Origin: Cellulomonas sp. NTE-D12
GTDB lineage: Bacteria; Actinomycetota; Actinomycetes; Actinomycetales; Cellulomonadaceae
Assembly: GCF_027923705.1 (NCBI RefSeq)
Contig: NZ_AP026442.1
Coordinates: 3,286,001-3,350,000, forward strand
Reading direction: 5' to 3'
DNA: 64,000 bases
The notes under the pieces are model-generated. The model did no database searches. It saw nothing but the letters and a program-made list of their open reading frames with translations, and was not told the origin of the DNA. How positions within the stretch are numbered: the stretch's first letter is position 1; each line of letters starts with the position of its first letter. The position numbers and the translations under genes were made by a program. Shown in pieces: positions 1 to 8,640 of the stretch.

Positions 1-1231
1 CCCACTCGGCGACATGATGGATCTCGCCCAGCGCCGGCGGCGCCGTGCACCCCGGATATCGGCACGTGCCGTCGCGGGCGACCACCGCCCTCCGGCGGGG
101 TCCGGCGTAGGTGCGCTCGGCCCGGCCGACGTTGATCACCTGCGAGTCCGGGCCGAACACGAGTCGCGAGACGGCGGAGTCGCAGGCCAGCCGCGCGAGG
201 ACCGTCTGCGGCACGGGGCCGGCACCGACCAGCTCCGCCACCGCGAACCGCTCGACGTCGGCGACGGCCGGCAGTCGGAACGGCCGCTCAGCTCCCCTGC
301 CCGCGCCGCTCTCCCCCACTCGACGCCCCGCCACTGGACGCTCCACCGCTCCACCGACGGCACGCAGGTGCGGGGCGCCGGCCTCCACAGCGCGCCGCAA
401 CGTCTCGAAGTCGACGACGACGTCGAGGTGCGGCCGGACCACTGCACCGGTGCCGACCAGCCCGTGGTCGAGAACGAGCCGCGCCACGTCGGCCAGCCCC
501 TGCGCACGACGCTGCTGCGTGGTCCGTCGGTCGTCCGGCGCCGGGGCCGTCATCACGGTGTCCAGCGCGGCGTTGACCGCCGCACCGTGCTCGGTCGTCA
601 GGAAGCCGGAGAGGTGATACCCGCCCTTCGTGGCGGCAAGCCCGACAAACTCCCGGTCGCACGCCTCGCGGTACCCGCGCTCGTCCGCGTCGGGATCGGC
701 CGCGGCGGCCCAGCGCCGAGCCAGCCGGCGGAACCCGTCGGCTCCGTCCTGAGCGGCGTGCTCGACGAGGAACTCCTCACCGCACTCCTCCGCCGAGGCG
801 GCCAGAGCATCGCACCGCGGTTCGCTCGTCGCGACGACCGTCACCATCGTCCGCACCTGGTCGCGGCCCACGAGCCCGGCCAGCGCCGCGGCGCTCGTGG
901 CGGGCAGGTGGTCGCGCAGCACCCGGCCGGTGCTGACGAGCTCGCGTGCCCTGACGAACGACATCCCGGTGCGTGCGGCCAACCAGTGCGCGAACGAGCG
1001 GGAACCGTCGGCCGCCCACATCCCGTCCTCGGCCGCCGAGACCGACAACCATGCGGCCGCGGCACTCAGTCGGTCCAGCTGCTCGACGAGGCTCAGCAGC
1101 ACGTCGAGCGGTTCGCCGCCGACAGCACCGCCGACCGACGGAGGCTGCTGCACACCCTGCACGACGGCGTCGACCGCGACGGTGAGCGCGTCGACAGCTC
1201 CGTCCGCCGCCGACCCGTGCACCGCCACCAC
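1..1231 (-). CDS. DUF222/HNH endonuclease domain protein, cut by left edge
   Basis: The minus strand stays open from an in-frame TAG at 1283-1285 to the window edge, giving about 410 codons; the C-terminus lies outside. The reading has a long helical DUF222-type region and then, at about residues 388-410, TCRYPGC followed by GEIHHVAEW, the first half of an HNH nuclease motif (Cys pair, then His-His). GTG 1231 follows a GGGGTGGG-like ribosome site; GTG 1228 or 1222 are alternatives. This is the 13E12-type family of actinobacteria, whose DNA target is mostly unknown. It is a paralogue in kind of the gene at 49085, and a LexA-like box lies 56 bases upstream. The reading frame is clear; the nuclease role is family inference. 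Confidence 0.88.
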   Translation of the reverse strand, partial: MVAVHGSAADGAVDALTVAVDAVVQGVQQPPSVGGAVGGEPLDVLLSLVEQLDRLSAAAAWLSVSAAEDGMWAADGSRSFAHWLAARTGMSFVRARELVSTGRVLRDHLPATSAAALAGLVGRDQVRTMVTVVATSEPRCDALAASAEECGEEFLVEHAAQDGADGFRRLARRWAAAADPDADERGYREACDREFVGLAATKGGYHLSGFLTTEHGAAVNAALDTVMTAPAPDDRRTTQQRRAQGLADVARLVLDHGLVGTGAVVRPHLDVVVDFETLRRAVEAGAPHLRAVGGAVERPVAGRRVGESGAGRGAERPFRLPAVADVERFAVAELVGAGPVPQTVLARLACDSAVSRLVFGPDSQVINVGRAERTYAGPRRRAVVARDGTCRYPGCTAPPALGEIHHVAEW

Positions 1232-1286
1232 CGCCCACCCCTGAGACCCGTCCGACCAGCACCAACGATATCGCCTCTGGCTCTAT

Positions 1287-1302
1287 TCGAACGTGTGTTC
1301 GT
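1287..1302 (-). promoter_or_regulatory. LexA (SOS) box upstream of the first HNH gene
   Basis: TCGAACGTGTGTTCGT matches the actinobacterial SOS consensus TCGAAC-N4-GTTCGA at 11 of the 12 fixed bases. A TATCGT hexamer that could be the -10 follows at 1265-1270 on the minus strand, so LexA bound here would sit over the promoter. The consensus is established for mycobacteria and corynebacteria; binding here is inferred. Confidence 0.72.
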
Positions 1303-1417
1303 CTCTCTGTGTGTTCGCTGTGAGCGATATGGCCACTGCGGCGGCGCCAACGCCCGTGGCGTCTCCCCGAGAACCTGCTGTCGAGATACGCGGATGACTC
1401 TTATCCCGCGCCGCACG

Positions 1418-2554
1418 TCAGCCCTGCGGCCGGAGCGCCACCGCCATCGCCTCGACCGCCAGCAGCGGCGCCACGTTCCCGGCCAGCCGCGTCCGTGCGA
1501 CGCCCACGGCATCCATCCGCCGCAGGGTCTGCTCCGCGGTGCTGTCCGCCGCCAGCCCCCGCACCAGGGCCTCGTGCTCGCTGTTCACCAGCTCGACGCC
1601 CGCCCCGAGCTGCACCACCAGCACGTCCCGGTAGAGCGACAGCAGGTCCACCATCGCGCGGTCCAGCACGTCGCGCTGCGAGCGGGTCGCCCGGCGCTTC
1701 TGCTCCTCCTCGAGCTGGCGCACCTGCGCCCGCACCGTCGGTGGCAGCGTCGCGGCGTTCTCCGCGCCGAGCGTGTGCAGCAGCGCCGCACGCTCGGCCG
1801 CGTCCTTCTCGTCCGTCCGCGCACGGGCCTCCGCCTGCGACGTCTCGACCAGCTCCCCCGCGGCCAGCACCGCGTCGCCGACGCCACGGATGCCGCCGGC
1901 CAGCTCGAGGACCCGGTTGCGACGGGCCCGCGCGTCCGCGTCCCGCGCGAGCCGGCGGGCGATGCCGACGTGGCTCTGCGCGGCACGGGCCGCCACGAGG
2001 GCTGTGGTCGGGTCGATACCGTCCCGACGCGCCAGCAGCTGCGCGACGGCCTCGACGGGCGGGACGCGCAGCGGCACCGAACGACAGCGCGAGCGCAGCG
2101 TGATCAGCACGTCCTGGGCGCTCGGCGCGCACAGCACCCAGACGGTCCGCGCCGCCGGCTCCTCGATCGCCTTGAGCAGCACGTTGCCCGAGGAGTCGTT
2201 CAGCCGGTCCGCGTCCTCGACGACCACCACCCGCCACCGGCCCTGCGACGGCGCCCGCGCCGCCAGCTCCACCAGCGGGCGCGCGGTGTCGACGCGGATG
2301 AACACGCCCTCGGTGGCCACCAGCGTCACGTCCGGATGGGTGCCCGCGAGCGCCGTCGTGCACTCGTGGCACACCCCGCAGCCGCCGCGCGGGCACTGCA
2401 GTGCCGCGGCGAAGGCGCGCGCCGCGTTGGACCTGCCCGATCCCGGCGGTCCGGTCAGCAACCAGGCGTGGGTCATCGCCGTCGGGTCCGCCACCGCGTG
2501 CGAGAGCACGGCGACGGCCGGCTCCTGCCCGACGACGTCGTCCCAGACGGTCAC
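1418..2554 (-). CDS. holB: DNA polymerase III subunit delta prime
   Basis: Clamp-loader subunit of the replicative polymerase, 378 aa. It begins VTVWDDVVGQEPAV, the usual start of actinobacterial delta prime. A P-loop-like GPPGSGRSN near residue 40 has Arg in place of the catalytic Lys, fitting a subunit that does not hydrolyse ATP. A Cys cluster (CPRGGCGVCHEC, residues about 55-66) is the zinc site, and LRSRC is the sensor motif near residue 150. GTG 2554 overlaps the tmk stop by four bases (GTGA), so the two genes are translationally coupled. The C-terminal half is less conserved and rich in charged helix. Confidence 0.93.
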   Translation of the reverse strand: MTVWDDVVGQEPAVAVLSHAVADPTAMTHAWLLTGPPGSGRSNAARAFAAALQCPRGGCGVCHECTTALAGTHPDVTLVATEGVFIRVDTARPLVELAARAPSQGRWRVVVVEDADRLNDSSGNVLLKAIEEPAARTVWVLCAPSAQDVLITLRSRCRSVPLRVPPVEAVAQLLARRDGIDPTTALVAARAAQSHVGIARRLARDADARARRNRVLELAGGIRGVGDAVLAAGELVETSQAEARARTDEKDAAERAALLHTLGAENAATLPPTVRAQVRQLEEEQKRRATRSQRDVLDRAMVDLLSLYRDVLVVQLGAGVELVNSEHEALVRGLAADSTAEQTLRRMDAVGVARTRLAGNVAPLLAVEAMAVALRPQG

Positions 2555-3213
2555 GACGAGGCCCGCCCCGGATGCCCGACGGCCCCCGCGGCACCCACCG
2601 GCACGCCGCTGAGCAGCGGCTCCACACGTACCCGGATCGCGGCTGCCAGCTCGTCGGCCGGCCGCGTCCCGTCCAGCACCAGCCACCGCCCCGGGTCCGC
2701 CGCCGCCCGGTCGAGGAACGCCTGCCGCGTCCGCCGGTGGAACTCGTCCCCTGCGCGCTCGAGCCGGTCCGGCTCCCCGGTCAGCCGCGCCTTGCCCGCC
2801 ACCGGGTCGATGTCGAGCAGCACCGTCAGCGCCGGGAGCAGCCCCTCGGTCGCCCACAGCGACAGCTGCTCCACGGCGTCCGCACCCAGGTCCCGGCCCA
2901 CCCCCTGGTACGCCACCGACGAGTCGAGGTACCGGTCCGTCACCACCACCTCGCCGCGGTCCAGCGCGGGGCGCACGACGGTGGTGACGTGGTGCGCACG
3001 GTCGGCGGCGTAGAGCAGCGCCTCGGTGCGAGCGTCGACGTGGTCGCCGTGCATCACCGCGTTGCGGAGCACCCGGCCCAGCTCGGTGTCGCCGGGCTCG
3101 AAGGTGAGCAGCACCGTGCGGCCGGTGTCCTCGAGCCAGTCACGCAGCGCACGGGCCTGCGTCGACTTCCCGGCCCCGTCACCGCCCTCGAAGGACACGA
3201 ACAGCCCGTTCAC
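2551..3213 (-). CDS. tmk: Thymidylate kinase
   Basis: Phosphorylates dTMP to dTDP in the cytoplasm; 220 aa, normal family length. VNGLFVSFEGGDGAGKST carries the P-loop at residues about 10-17, TDRYLDSSVAYQG is the DRY/Q motif near residue 100, and a lid region follows. GTG 3213 was chosen because TACCCT ends seven bases before it; a longer open frame upstream lacks family similarity. It is the first gene of a two-gene unit with holB, next to topA, a common actinobacterial arrangement. Confidence 0.95.
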   Translation of the reverse strand: MNGLFVSFEGGDGAGKSTQARALRDWLEDTGRTVLLTFEPGDTELGRVLRNAVMHGDHVDARTEALLYAADRAHHVTTVVRPALDRGEVVVTDRYLDSSVAYQGVGRDLGADAVEQLSLWATEGLLPALTVLLDIDPVAGKARLTGEPDRLERAGDEFHRRTRQAFLDRAAADPGRWLVLDGTRPADELAAAIRVRVEPLLSGVPVGAAGAVGHPGRASS

Positions 3214-3220
3214 GTGCGCC

Positions 3221-3226
3221 AGGGTA
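3221..3226 (-). promoter_or_regulatory. -10 hexamer of tmk, leaderless
   Basis: TACCCT, then seven bases, then GTG 3213. Transcription would start at or within a base or two of the start codon. Confidence 0.55.
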
Positions 3227-3256
3227 GCCGCCGGCACCGACACCGCCCGGCACGGC

Positions 3257-3289
3257 GAGGGGGACCGGCCGCCTCGACCGATCCCCCTC
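3257..3289 (-). terminator. Hairpin downstream of the oxidoreductase gene
   Basis: GAGGGGGA at 3257-3264 pairs with TCCCCCTC at 3282-3289 (8 bp, 17-base loop), 20 bases past the stop of the gene at 3309 and before the tmk promoter. There is no U-tract. Confidence 0.45.
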
Positions 3290-3308
3290 CGCCACCATCG
3301 GGCGCGGC

Positions 3309-4322
3309 TCAGCCCCGCGGCTCGCCCGGGTACACCACGCCGACCTGCCGGCGCACCTCGTCCATCGTCCGGAGCACGGCCAGCGTGCCCTCCCACGTCA
3401 TCCGCGGGCTCTCCGGCTCCCCGGCCGCCACGCGGCGCGCCACCTCCGCCGCCTCGTACTGCAGCCCGTTCTCGGCCGGCTGGGTGAACGTCCACACCCG
3501 CCCGTCCCGACGGGTCACCTGGAACGACGTCGGCCGGTAGAACTCGCCGGCGACCCGGATGTGGCCCTCGGTGCCCGAGATGGACGACGTGGTGGGCGTC
3601 TTGGCCCACAGCGTGGTGTTCAGCTGCGCCAGCGCGCGGTCGCCGTAGCGCAGCACCGCGGACACCTGCCCGTCCACACCGGTCTCCGTCAGCACGCCGA
3701 CGGCGTGCACCTCGTCGGGAACGCCCAGGAAGTCGTGCGCCCAGGCGGCGGTGTAGACGCCGAGGTCGAGCAGGGCGCCGCCCGCCAGCTCGGGTGCGTA
3801 CACGCGGCTGCGGGGGTCGAAGGCGAACCACTGACCGTGGTCGGCACGCAGGTTGACGATCTCGCCGATCTCACCGGCGTCGATCACCTGGTGCAGCGCG
3901 GCGACGTGCGGCAGGAACCGCGTCCACATCGCCTCCATGACGAAGACGCCGGCCTGCCGGGCGGCGGAGAAGATCTCCTCCGCCTCGGCGACGTTGCGCG
4001 TGAACGCCTTCTCGACGAGCACGTGCTTGCCGGCCTTGATCGCCTGCAGGGCGTTGTCCCGGTGCTCGGAGTGCGGGGTGGCGATGTAGACGGCGTCGAC
4101 CTGCGGGTCCTCGACCAGCTGCCGGTAGCCGACGTGCGTCGTCGGGATGCCGTGGGCCGTGGCGAACCGCTCGGCACGGTCGCGGTTGCGGGAGCCGACG
4201 GCCACCAGCTGGGCCCGCGTGTGCTGCGCCACCGCGTGGGCGAACACGGAGGCGATGCCGCCGGCGCCGAGGATGCCCCAGCGGATCGGAGGTGCGGTAC
4301 GGGGGTCCTCGGTGCGTGGCAT
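3309..4322 (-). CDS. Gfo/Idh/MocA family NAD(P)-dependent oxidoreductase
   Basis: 337 aa. An N-terminal Rossmann fold with WGILGAGGIASVFA (residues about 14-27) binds NAD(P). VLVEKAFTRN near residue 100 carries the family's catalytic Lys in the EKP-like position (Pro replaced by Ala), and GGALLDLGVY near residue 175 is typical of the C-terminal beta-sheet domain. Closest in pattern to the dihydrodiol dehydrogenase/sugar oxidoreductase branch; the substrate cannot be told. ATG 4322 is supported by TACGTT ending six bases upstream. It sits alone between topA and tmk and has no partner that reveals its pathway. Confidence 0.88.
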   Translation of the reverse strand: MPRTEDPRTAPPIRWGILGAGGIASVFAHAVAQHTRAQLVAVGSRNRDRAERFATAHGIPTTHVGYRQLVEDPQVDAVYIATPHSEHRDNALQAIKAGKHVLVEKAFTRNVAEAEEIFSAARQAGVFVMEAMWTRFLPHVAALHQVIDAGEIGEIVNLRADHGQWFAFDPRSRVYAPELAGGALLDLGVYTAAWAHDFLGVPDEVHAVGVLTETGVDGQVSAVLRYGDRALAQLNTTLWAKTPTTSSISGTEGHIRVAGEFYRPTSFQVTRRDGRVWTFTQPAENGLQYEAAEVARRVAAGEPESPRMTWEGTLAVLRTMDEVRRQVGVVYPGEPRG

Positions 4323-4328
4323 GGCGCC

Positions 4329-4334
4329 AACGTA
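4329..4334 (-). promoter_or_regulatory. -10 hexamer of the oxidoreductase gene, leaderless
   Basis: TACGTT followed by GGCGCC and then ATG 4322. Confidence 0.55.
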
Positions 4335-4405
4335 GCGCTGACGCGACCGCCTCGTCGCGCGCGCCCGAACGCGTCACGACGAGCCTCGCGGCCGGCTCAC
4401 GACGA

Positions 4406-4427
4406 GCGTCGGGCCCCGTCCCGACGC
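4406..4427 (-). terminator. Hairpin downstream of topA
   Basis: GCGTCGGG (4406-4413) and CCCGACGC (4420-4427) form an 8-bp stem with a 6-base loop, 16 bases past the topA stop. No U-tract. Confidence 0.45.
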
Positions 4428-4442
4428 GAGCCCCGGAACCGC

Positions 4443-7172
4443 TCAGGAGCGCGAGCTCGACCGGCTCTTCCCGGCCCCGGCACGGGCCCGCGGAGCCGCC
4501 TTGCGCTTGGTCGGACCGGCCTCCCGCTTGGCTGCCAGCAGGGCGATCGCCTCGTCCGGGGTGATCGACTCGGGCGTCGTGTCCTTGGGCAGCGTGCGGT
4601 TGGTGACGCCGTCCGTCACGTAGGCGCCGAACCGGCCCTCCTTCACCACGATCGGCTTGCCGCTGGTCGGGTCGGTGCCGAGCTCGCGCAGCGGAGGCGT
4701 GGTGACCGCGCCGCGACCGCGCTTGGGCTGGGCGTAGATGGCCAGCGCGTCCTCGAGCGTGACGTCGAACAGCGCCTCCTCCGACGGGAGGGTGCGGGAG
4801 TCGGTGCCCTTCTTCAGGTACGGCCCGTACCGGCCGTTCTGGGCGGTGATCTCGGCACCGGTCTCCGGGTCGGTGCCGACCACGCGCGGCAGGGACAGCA
4901 GCTTGAGCGCGTCCTCGAGCGTGATGGTGTCCAGCGACATCGACTTGAACAGGGAGCCGGTGCGGGGCTTGGGCGCGGCGGCGAGGGCCTTCTTGCGTGC
5001 GGCCGCCGACAGGTTCGGGTCCAGCTCCGGCTCCGGCAGCACCTCGGTGACGTAGGGGCCGTAGCGGCCGCTGCGCGCGACGACGGTGGTCCCGGTGGAC
5101 GGGTCGGTGCCGAGCTCGCGGTCGCCGTCCGGCTGCGTGGTCAGCAGCTCGTGGGCCTTCTCGACGGTCAGCTCGTCCGGTGCCAGGTCGTCCGGCACCG
5201 ACGCCCGCTGCGGATCGGTGGACCCCTCCAGCGGCGGCGCCTCGAGGTACGGCCCGTACCGGCCGACGCGCAGCGTGATGCCGTCGCCGACGTCGATCGA
5301 GTTCACGTCCCGCGCATCGATCTCGCCGAGGTTGTCCACCAGGCCGTGCAGGCCGCCGGACTCGCGAGAGTCCGACCGGTCGCCGAAGTAGAACTCGGTC
5401 AGCCAGTCGACCCGGTCCCGCTGCCCCTCGGCGATCGCGTCGAGGCCCTCCTCCATGTCGGCGGTGAAGGAGTAGTCGACCAGCCGGTCGAAGTTCTCCT
5501 CGAGCAGCCGGGTGACGGCGAACGCCAGCCACGTCGGCACCAGGGCCTGGCCGCGGCTGGTGACGTAGCCGCGGTCCTGGATGGTCGAGATGGTGGCCGC
5601 GTAGGTGGACGGGCGGCCGATGCCGCGCTCCTCGAGGGCCTTGACCAGGCTCGCCTCGGTGTACCGCGGGGGCGGTGAGGTGCGGTGGCCGTCCGCCGCC
5701 AGGTCGCTCGCGGTGAGCGGGTCGCCCTGCGCCATGCGCGGCAGGCGCGCCTCGCGGCCCTCGCCGGCGGAGCCGGCCGTGGCATCGTCGTCGTACCGGG
5801 AGACGTCCCGGCCCTCCTCGTACGCCGCGAGGAACCCGCGGAACGTGATCACGGTGCCGGAGGCGGAGAACACGGCCTCACGCCCGTCGCTCGTCGTCGC
5901 CGCGAGGCGCACCGAGGCCGTCTGGCCCCGGGCGTCCGCCATCTGCGAGGCGACGGTGCGCTTCCAGATCAGCTCGTACAGACGGAACTGGTCGCCGGAC
6001 AGCTCGCGGGCCACCTGGGCCGGCGTGCGGAAGTGGTCACCGGCGGGGCGGATGGCCTCGTGCGCCTCCTGGGCGCCCTTCGCCTTGGCCGTGTAGATGC
6101 GCGCCGCGTCCGGCACGTACTCCGCGCCGTACAGCTCGGCGGCCTGCCGGCGCGCCGCGTCGATCGCCTGCGTGGAGAGCGCGGGCGAGTCGGTCCGCAT
6201 GTAGGTGATGTAGCCGTTCTCGTACAGGCCCTGGGCGGTGCGCATCGCCTGGCGGGCGCTCATGCGCAGCTTGCGGCCGGCCTCCTGCTGCAGCGTGGAG
6301 GTGGTGAACGGCGCCGCCGGGCGGCGGGAGTACGGCTTCGTGTCCAGGGACTGCACGGCGAACGGCGACGCGGCCAGGGCGCCGACCAGGGCGGTCGCGG
6401 TCGCTTCGTCGAGCGCGACCACACCGGACGACGAGCGCAGCGCGCCCCGGTCGTCGAAGTCGCGGCCGCTGGCCACCCGCGCCCCGTCGAGCCCCGTCAG
6501 CCGCGCGGAGAACGTCGGCTCGTCGCCGTCGGCCACCGCGAAGGTGCCCGTCAGGTCCCAGTAGTCCGCGGCGCGGAACGCCATCCGCTCCCGCTCGCGC
6601 TCCACCACCAGGCGGGTCGCCACCGACTGCACGCGTCCGGCGGACAGGCCGGGGCGGACCTTGCGCCACAGCACCGGCGACACCTCGTACCCGTACAGCC
6701 GGTCGAGGATGCGGCGGGTCTCCTGCGCGTCCACCAGCCGGTCGTCCAGCTCGCGGGTCGACGTCAGGGCCCGCTGGATCGCCTCGCGGGTGATCTCGTG
6801 GAACACCATCCGCTTGACCGGCACCTTGGGCTTGAGCTCGGACAGCAGGTGCCAGGCGATCGCCTCGCCCTCGCGGTCCTCGTCAGTGGCGAGGTAGAGC
6901 TCGTCGGAGTCCTTGAGCAGCCGCTTGAGCTCGGCGACCTTCTTCTTCTTGTCCGCGTCGACCACGTAGTACGGCGTGAAGCCGTTGTCGACGTCGACGG
7001 CGAACTTGCCGAACGGACCCTTCTTCATGTCCGCCGGCAGCTCGGACGGCTGCGGGAGGTCGCGGATGTGGCCCACGGACGCCTCGACGTCGTACCCCTC
7101 GCCGAGGTACCCCGCGATCGTGCGCGCCTTGGCAGGCGACTCCACGATGACGAGCTTGCGTCCTGCAGCCAT
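4443..7172 (-). CDS. topA: DNA topoisomerase I (type IA)
   Basis: Relaxes negative supercoils; 909 aa. The TOPRIM domain begins KLVIVESPAKA (residue 6) and has the metal-binding DEDREGEAIAWHL near residue 97. The active-site Tyr is about residue 324 in GYITYMRTDS. The C-terminal third replaces zinc fingers with several repeats centred on GRYGPY/GRFGAYV (about residues 635-860) and ends in a Lys/Arg/Ser-rich tail, as in mycobacterial and Streptomyces TopA, where the tail aids processive relaxation. ATG 7172 is preceded by GGAGAGG; the likely -10 lies about 55 bases upstream. Confidence 0.97.
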   Translation of the reverse strand: MAAGRKLVIVESPAKARTIAGYLGEGYDVEASVGHIRDLPQPSELPADMKKGPFGKFAVDVDNGFTPYYVVDADKKKKVAELKRLLKDSDELYLATDEDREGEAIAWHLLSELKPKVPVKRMVFHEITREAIQRALTSTRELDDRLVDAQETRRILDRLYGYEVSPVLWRKVRPGLSAGRVQSVATRLVVERERERMAFRAADYWDLTGTFAVADGDEPTFSARLTGLDGARVASGRDFDDRGALRSSSGVVALDEATATALVGALAASPFAVQSLDTKPYSRRPAAPFTTSTLQQEAGRKLRMSARQAMRTAQGLYENGYITYMRTDSPALSTQAIDAARRQAAELYGAEYVPDAARIYTAKAKGAQEAHEAIRPAGDHFRTPAQVARELSGDQFRLYELIWKRTVASQMADARGQTASVRLAATTSDGREAVFSASGTVITFRGFLAAYEEGRDVSRYDDDATAGSAGEGREARLPRMAQGDPLTASDLAADGHRTSPPPRYTEASLVKALEERGIGRPSTYAATISTIQDRGYVTSRGQALVPTWLAFAVTRLLEENFDRLVDYSFTADMEEGLDAIAEGQRDRVDWLTEFYFGDRSDSRESGGLHGLVDNLGEIDARDVNSIDVGDGITLRVGRYGPYLEAPPLEGSTDPQRASVPDDLAPDELTVEKAHELLTTQPDGDRELGTDPSTGTTVVARSGRYGPYVTEVLPEPELDPNLSAAARKKALAAAPKPRTGSLFKSMSLDTITLEDALKLLSLPRVVGTDPETGAEITAQNGRYGPYLKKGTDSRTLPSEEALFDVTLEDALAIYAQPKRGRGAVTTPPLRELGTDPTSGKPIVVKEGRFGAYVTDGVTNRTLPKDTTPESITPDEAIALLAAKREAGPTKRKAAPRARAGAGKSRSSSRS

Positions 7173-7226
7173 GCTGTCCGGCCTCTCCAGCGTTCCGGCG
7201 CATCGGTCGAGCGCCGTTCCCGCCGA

Positions 7227-7232
7227 ACCCTA
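7227..7232 (-). promoter_or_regulatory. Probable -10 of topA
   Basis: TAGGGT lies 54 bases upstream of the topA start and shares its first bases with the TAG stop codon of the PAP2 gene, so the topA promoter would be embedded in the end of that gene. Confidence 0.4.
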
Positions 7233-8114
7233 CGACCTTCCGTCAAGCGAGCCGGTGGCCCGGCGCAGCACCAGCATCGCGGCGAAGGTCAGCGCGGAGG
7301 CGGCGATCACCGCGCTCACCCCGCCGGCGTAGGCCAGCACCTCGGCGGCCCGGGTGGCCGTGGCGGACCGCACCGACCACGTGCGGACCAGCAGCAGCGC
7401 CCCGACGGCTCCCGCCGCGACGCCGCCGGCCAGCAGCACGCCGAGGACCACCGAGTAGGTGCTCGGCCCCCGCTCGGTGCGGACCACCGGCACCTGGTCG
7501 GTGACGGTCGGAGCGGACCGGCGGTAGGTGGACAGGGCGCAGGCGACGGCGGTCCACGCGAGCACGACGAGGGTCGCGGCCACGGCGTCCGACGGACGGT
7601 GCCAGCGGCCGATCAACGTCGAGACGCCGGTCGCCGCCGTGTACGCGCCGCCCAGACCCGCCACCCACCTCCGGGCACGCGGCGGCACGACGAACAGCAG
7701 GGCTGCCGAGACGGAGGCGGCCGCGGTGGTGTGGCCGCTCGGCAACGTGTTGTCCCCGGTGCCGGGCTGCAGGTGCGGCCGCTCCAGCACCACCAGCTTG
7801 AGCAGTCGCGTGGTGCCGTTGGCTCCGATCACCAGCACGGCGACCTGCACGGCGAGCTCCCATCGGCGGCGGACCAACGCCACCACCACCGAGACGGCCA
7901 GCGCCGCCGCGATGAACCACGTCGACACCACGTCGAGCACGCCGTGGGCGGTGCTCCACAGGTGCGTCTGGCCGAACCGCGCACCGTCGAACGCCAGCCG
8001 CTCCACCTGCTGACCGGCCACCGTGTCCACGAACACCCGCCACAGCAGCCACACGCCGACGGCCGAGACGGCCGCCACCGACCAGGCGACCAGCGCCGCG
8101 CGTCGCCTGCTCAC
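7230..8114 (-). CDS. PAP2 superfamily membrane phosphatase
   Basis: 294 aa with about six to eight membrane segments. The three phosphatase motifs are visible: KLVVLERP near residue 110, PSGHTT near 130 and GRWHRPSD near 180, the last two with the catalytic His. Families of this type remove phosphate from undecaprenyl diphosphate or phosphatidate at the outer face of the membrane; the substrate here is unknown. Two or three extra hydrophobic helices follow the phosphatase core. GTG 8114 follows a weak GTGGGG site; no later start keeps the first helix intact. Confidence 0.85.
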   Translation of the reverse strand: MSRRRAALVAWSVAAVSAVGVWLLWRVFVDTVAGQQVERLAFDGARFGQTHLWSTAHGVLDVVSTWFIAAALAVSVVVALVRRRWELAVQVAVLVIGANGTTRLLKLVVLERPHLQPGTGDNTLPSGHTTAAASVSAALLFVVPPRARRWVAGLGGAYTAATGVSTLIGRWHRPSDAVAATLVVLAWTAVACALSTYRRSAPTVTDQVPVVRTERGPSTYSVVLGVLLAGGVAAGAVGALLLVRTWSVRSATATRAAEVLAYAGGVSAVIAASALTFAAMLVLRRATGSLDGRS

Positions 8115-8172
8115 GGCCCCACGGTAGGCGACGGCACCGATGCCACGCCGCCGGCCCTCGGCCCACGGCCCG

Positions 8173-8529
8173 TCAGGCCACGGCGACCGGCACCGGCTCT
8201 CCGGCGCCGACCACCAGCGCGTGCGTGCACGCGCCCAGCCGGCCGCGCGCCTCGTCGTCCGCGTTGATGCACAGCAGGCAGCCACCACGGCCCTCGAGCC
8301 GGGCCGCCGCCTCGTCGATCGCCGCGGCCGCCCGTCCGGACCGCAACCGCGCCGCACCGAGGTCGAGCACGACGAGGGACGCGCACGCGGAGAGCGCGTC
8401 CAGCAGGGCCCGCAGCCGGCCCACGTCCTCCCGCCCGAACGACCCCGCCGGTCGCACCTGCGCGGTGAGCCAGCCCTCGTCCTCCAGCGGTCGGTGCTCG
8501 GACGTGCGCGGCGCGGTGGGAACCGTCAT
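8173..8529 (-). CDS. STAS-like small protein
   Basis: 118 aa, soluble. The middle part (LVVLDLGAARLRSGRAAAAI, then a helix and GGCLLCINAD) follows the beta-alpha order of STAS domains, the fold of anti-anti-sigma factors. The usual phosphorylatable DSSG segment is replaced by RSGR, so switching by a kinase is doubtful. AGGAGG stands seven bases before ATG 8529. No anti-sigma partner is adjacent. It could also be an unrelated small alpha/beta protein; the STAS call rests on pattern only. Confidence 0.6.
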   Translation of the reverse strand: MTVPTAPRTSEHRPLEDEGWLTAQVRPAGSFGREDVGRLRALLDALSACASLVVLDLGAARLRSGRAAAAIDEAAARLEGRGGCLLCINADDEARGRLGACTHALVVGAGEPVPVAVA

Positions 8530-8640
8530 GGCTGGCCTCCTGGTCGATGTGACCTGGTCAGCCCATCGCCCGAGCCTGGGACGGTGCTGGGAGCCGACGT
8601 CGGGATGCCTGAGAGCGGCGGCGCCCGACGGCGCTCCGGG

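Noticed and set aside
136..1265. Several shorter minus-strand frames at the left end.
   Set aside because: The third minus-strand frame reads an unbroken DUF222/HNH protein with an HNH motif; the others are Arg-rich shadows.
3214..3831. A longer N-terminal extension of thymidylate kinase.
   Set aside because: The extension is antisense to the oxidoreductase gene, has no family similarity, and GTG 3213 has a promoter at the leaderless spacing.
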